64,000 nucleotides of DNA from Nemophila menziesii (taxonomy: Eukaryota; Streptophyta; Magnoliopsida; Boraginales; Hydrophyllaceae), in assembly GCA_029959085.1 (NCBI GenBank), contig JARWIR010000005.1, positions 4,094,501 through 4,158,500 of the forward strand, in the 5' to 3' direction. Below are positions 60,459-64,000 of this stretch, piece by piece; within the stretch, counting starts at the first letter, position 1; each line of letters starts with the position of its first letter. The position numbers and the translations under genes are program-made. The notes under the pieces were generated by a model, which saw nothing but the letters and a program-made list of their open reading frames with translations, was not told the DNA's origin and made no database searches.

Positions 60459-63400
60459 CTAAGCGCATTCAACGAGATGGATTGTCTCCTCTTGCCCAAA
60501 GTCCTCACTGTCATGGTATCTCTTCAAACGCTGGCCATTCACCATGAATGTCCGTTGCTCGGTTGGATTTTCAATTTCAATTGCTCCATGCGGTGTGACT
60601 CTGGTAACAATGTAAGGTCCTCCCCAACGGGATTTAAGCTTTCCTGGGTAGTTCGAATATCGAGAGTTGTATAATAAAACCTTTTGTCCTATCTCGAAAT
60701 GCTTTGGACGGAGTCGTTTATCATGCCATCTCTTTGTTTTCTCCTTGTAGAGGCGTGAATTTTCATAGGCAAGATAACGAAACTTCTCCAACTCGTTCAA
60801 CTGCATCATCCTTTGCTTCCCGGCCAAGTCTGGGTCTAGATTCAAAGTTTTAATAGCCCAGTAGGCTCGAGCTTCAAGTTCAATCGGTAGATGACACGCT
60901 TTGCCGTAGACCATGTGATACGGAGATGCCCCAACTGGTGTTTTAAATGCTGTTCAGTAGGCCCAGAGAGCATCATCTAGCTTTAAAGACCAATATTTCC
61001 TCGATTTGTTCACGGTCTTTTCAAGAATAGATTTGATTTCCCGGTTTGAAACTTCCGCTTGACCGTTAGTTTGTGGGTGATAACCGGTTGAAGTGCGGTG
61101 TTTCACTCCAAACTTACGAAGAAAATTTCTCAGAGGAGCATTAAGAAAATGGGTACCTTTATCACTGATTAGCACACGTGGCGTACCATGTCTTGAAAAG
61201 ATGTTTGATTTTAAGAACTTAATCACGGTTTGAGCATCGTTCTTTGGTGTTGCCACTGCTTCTACCCATTTTGATACATAGTCTACCGCAAGCAAAATAT
61301 AAAGATTTCCATAGGAAGTGATGAAAGGTCCCATGAAATCTATTCCCCATACATCAAAGATTTCAACTTCAAGAATATTATTAAGCGGCATCGCGTCTCT
61401 TTTTGATATGTTGCCAGTGTGCTGGCATCTGTGACATGACTGGACAAAACGATGACAATCTTTGTGTATGGTAGGCCAATAGAACCCGGATTGAAGAATT
61501 TTAGCTGCGGTTCTATCGCCTTTAATGTGACCTCCATAAGGTGAACTATGACAACCTTCAATGATCTTCTCCATTTCACCTTCATGTACACATCTTCTAA
61601 CCACTTGGTCACTACAAATCTTCCAAAGGTACGGTTCATCCCAATAATACTGTTTGGCCTGGTGATTCAATCTTTGTCTTTGTTGTGGGTGGAAATATTT
61701 GGGAAAGACACCACTCACAATGAGGTTGACTAGATCTGCATACCATGGCACAAAAGCATGTTTAATAGCAAAAAGTTGTTCATCAGGGAATACCTCTTTA
61801 ACCAACACTGGTTCTTTGTTCGCATCAGATCCTTCGAGCCTTGGTAAATGATCAGCAACTTGATTATCGCATCCTTTTCGGTCTCGAATGTCTATGTCGA
61901 ATTCTTGAAGTAACAGTACCCATCTAATGAGATGCGGCTTAGCGTCCTTTTTCTCCATGAGGTACCTAATAGCTGAATGGTCCGTGTATACAACAGTTTT
62001 CTTCCCAACCAGATAGGGACGAAATTTATCAAAAGCACAAACCACGGCCAACATCTCTTTCTCCGTCACTGTATAATTCATCTGAGCAGCGTTGAAAGTC
62101 TTACTTGCATAATAAATCGTGTGGAAAATCTTGTCTTTCCTCTGTCCCAACACAACACCCATAGCGTGATCACTGGCATCGCACATAAGTTCAAACGGAG
62201 CTTTCCAATCAGGAGGTATAACAATAGGTGTAGAGATCAGTTTTTCTTTAATCGTCAAGAACGCTTGAAGACAGTCTTCAGTAAAATTAAAAGGAGTATC
62301 CTTTTCAAGTAAAGAGCAAAGCGGTTTGGCGATCTTCGAGAAATCTTTAATAAATCTTCGATAAAATCCTGCGTGACCCAAGAAACTTCTCACTCCTTTA
62401 ACAGAAATTGGAGGTGGTAGTGTTTTGATAACTTCAATTTTAGCACGATCAACCTCCATCCCTGCCTTCGAAACTTTATGTCCCAACACAATTCCCTCTT
62501 GAACCATGAAGTGGCATTTTTCCCAGTTAAGCACAAGATCTTTTTCTCTACATCTCACAAGGACTTTCTCAAGATTATTTAAACAAGCATCAAAACTATC
62601 TCCAAACACCGAAAAATCATCCATAAAAACCTCCAAATATTTATCAATCATGTCCCAAAATATAGCCATCATGCACCTCTGGAACGTGGCAGGTGCATTG
62701 CATAAACCAAACGGCATTCTTCTATAAGCAAAAGTACCAAACGGACATGTAAAAGTTGTTTTGTGTTGATCGAGTGGATCCACACAAATCTGATTATAAC
62801 CCGAATATCCGTCAAGGAAACAATAATATTCTCTCCCTGCGAGTTTGTCTAGCATCTGATCAATGAATGGTAGCGGGAAGTGATCTTTCTTTGTTGCTTT
62901 GTTCAGTCTTCGGTAATCCATGCACACTCGCCACCCCACAACTGGTCTTGATGGTATGGCTTCGCCTTGATCATTAAGGATGGTAGTGATACCTCCTTTC
63001 TTCGGAACACATTGTACTGGACTAACCCAATCACTGCTAGCAATCGGATAGATAATTCCTGCGTCTAACAACTTGATAACTTCCTTCCTCGCTACTTCTT
63101 TCATAGCTGGCATGAGTCTTCTCTGTCCCTCTATAGATCGCCCACCTTCGTTCTCAAGAATGATTTTGTGTTTGCAAACGGAAGGACTAATTCCCTTGAT
63201 GTCGGCAATAGTCCATCCGATTGCTTCTTTGTTTGCGCGAAGTACTTGAAGTAGCTTCTCCTCTTGAGGACCTGAAAGGTTAGCAGAAATAATAACAGGC
63301 AAAGTTTTGTTCGTACCTAGATATGCATAGCGTAGTGATCTGGAAGTGGTTTTTCTTCGAGAACAGGTGGACATATTATAGATGGTTGTTTCATTGGTTC

Positions 63401-63544
63401 AATGTCACCTGGTTCTCGAAGTAGTTCTCGCACACTTGATCCTAATGCAGCAACATCTTCAGGGGGAATCTCGAGTTCCTCTGGTGATTCAAGTGTTAAG
63501 GCCTCGTCAAGATCATCATCTAAGCTTGCTTCATTGAAGACTTC
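60459..63544 (-). pseudogene. pol of element C: reverse transcriptase, RNase H, integrase
   Basis: The main frame starts 63374 and gives 806 codons. RT (about 100-330): [11 protein letters not shown] and the catalytic FMDD at 250-253. RNase H (about 395-510): [10 protein letters not shown] and [10 protein letters not shown]. Integrase: HHCC zinc site (about 595-650, [11 protein letters not shown]), core with [14 protein letters not shown] and [19 protein letters not shown] at 60956-60954 interrupts it after WAY; the following frame to 60459 completes integrase with GPYIVT and a Gln/Glu-rich end. Upstream, a one-base shift near 63335 breaks the link to the segment containing [10 protein letters not shown], and a TAA sits at 63547-63545. 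Key residues remain, so decay is recent. Confidence 0.88.
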
Positions 63545-63721
63545 TTAAGCAATTTTTCCGATGACATCTATTTTGAAGCATTCATCTTTTGACAGTTAAA
63601 GATATACTCATCAACCATTCTCTCAATATCTTCCATGACTTCATTAGTTTTTCTTCCCTCCTCATCATTTAGCTCTGATTCATTCTCGAGTATGCTGAAT
63701 TGATTATCATTGGTGTACCTC

Positions 63722-64000
63722 TCGCCAGTACCAATCATTTTAGGGCGGCCAATCCCAATCCCGGGACGTACATTGATTGATGTAGAGAATGGAGAACTAA
63801 TAATGAGAGTGCAAGGCGAGGAACAGAAGTTTAGTGTGTTCAAGGGTGGACACACTAACTCATGAAGTAAAAAGTCCAATCAATGGTGGTGACACCTTGA
63901 GGTTGGAAGAGAAAATGAAAAAGAAACGAAAATCTAAAGCTCCGCCCAACCTTAAAGGTGTACCATTCATTGCCTACTTGAAGGAGAGTAAGAAAAGCGC
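63722..64000 (+). mobile_element. Fragment E: protease-region copy in opposite orientation, runs off the window
   Basis: Matches element D at 38265-39290 closely, but lacks the hAT insertion and about 38 bp after TTCAAGGG. It reads GRPxPxPG and then GELIMRVQGEEQKFSVFKG. The join with minus-strand element C near 63722 is an inversion or a separate insertion. Confidence 0.75.

Larger units (their letters stand above)
56079..63720 (-). mobile_element. Element C: Athila-like retrotransposon with pol and 3' LTR
   Basis: On minus: segment before RT, RT, RNase H, integrase with GPY/F end, stop, GC-rich repeats, a small ORF, hairpin and internal purine tract, a second polypurine tract, LTR. Its 5' LTR, gag and protease are not in the window: at about 63722 the sequence turns into fragment E in the opposite orientation. 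It carries at least two stops and one frame shift in pol, so it cannot move on its own. Confidence 0.8.

Noticed and set aside
63568..63879. 103-codon minus-strand ORF as a new gene
   Set aside because: It joins part of element C before RT with the antisense of fragment E, so it is a product of the inverted junction.

Overview
This is AT-rich nuclear DNA from a flowering plant, most likely a eudicot. The evidence is spliced genes with canonical GT/AG introns, plant-type families (HIR band-7 proteins, 276-aa VDAC porin, pectate lyase with a Pec_lyase_N region, FBA-type F-box protein), and Athila-like Ty3/gypsy retrotransposons, plant LINEs and short MITEs. There are no operons, and I found no tRNA, rRNA or CRISPR array. 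I cannot name the species.

Left part (1-27 kb): three hypersensitive-induced-reaction (HIR) genes, one at 7.1 kb on + and two at 19.9 and 24.2 kb on -, plus a relic of a fourth copy at 19.0 kb. Between them lie a mitochondrial porin gene (VDAC, -, 9.0-10.8 kb) and a pectate lyase gene (+, 17.2-18.8 kb). The space around them holds decayed LINEs (3.6-5.7, 11.6-12.9, 14.4-15.4, 16.5-16.8 kb) and several non-autonomous DNA transposons whose ends and target-site duplications can be read directly.

Middle part (27-46 kb): a Mutator-like element with a 9-bp duplication (28.3-29.7 kb), a hAT-like element with an 8-bp duplication (29.9-30.8 kb), an RCL1-type 18S rRNA maturation gene (31.1-32.4 kb) with telo-box and site-II promoter motifs, a mitochondrial NDUFAF7-type methyltransferase gene in nine coding exons (33.8-36.7 kb), a decayed Athila-like element (38.2-42.8 kb) split by a second hAT-like insertion, an intact single-exon F-box gene (43.8-44.9 kb) and a relic of an IQD gene.

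Right part (46-64 kb): LINE 3' ends, then nested Athila-like retrotransposons. Element A is a gag fragment. Element B (+) has an LTR, PBS, gag and a protease ORF joined directly to an integrase-tail GPY/F module. Element C (-) has an LTR, PPT and pol with RT, RNase H and integrase. Fragment E starts at 63.7 kb.

The most unusual observations are: (1) a dispersed unit of about 31 bp (core GGGACCTATAGTGCAATT or its complement) found in many introns of the HIR and NDUFAF7 genes and expanded to a minisatellite in one of them; (2) a protease-GPY/F arrangement without RT or integrase core in two divergent Athila-like copies; (3) a conserved hairpin plus purine tract and a GC-rich repeat block in the 3' part of three copies. 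Exon borders come from reading splice sites and checking frame and protein length, not from transcripts.
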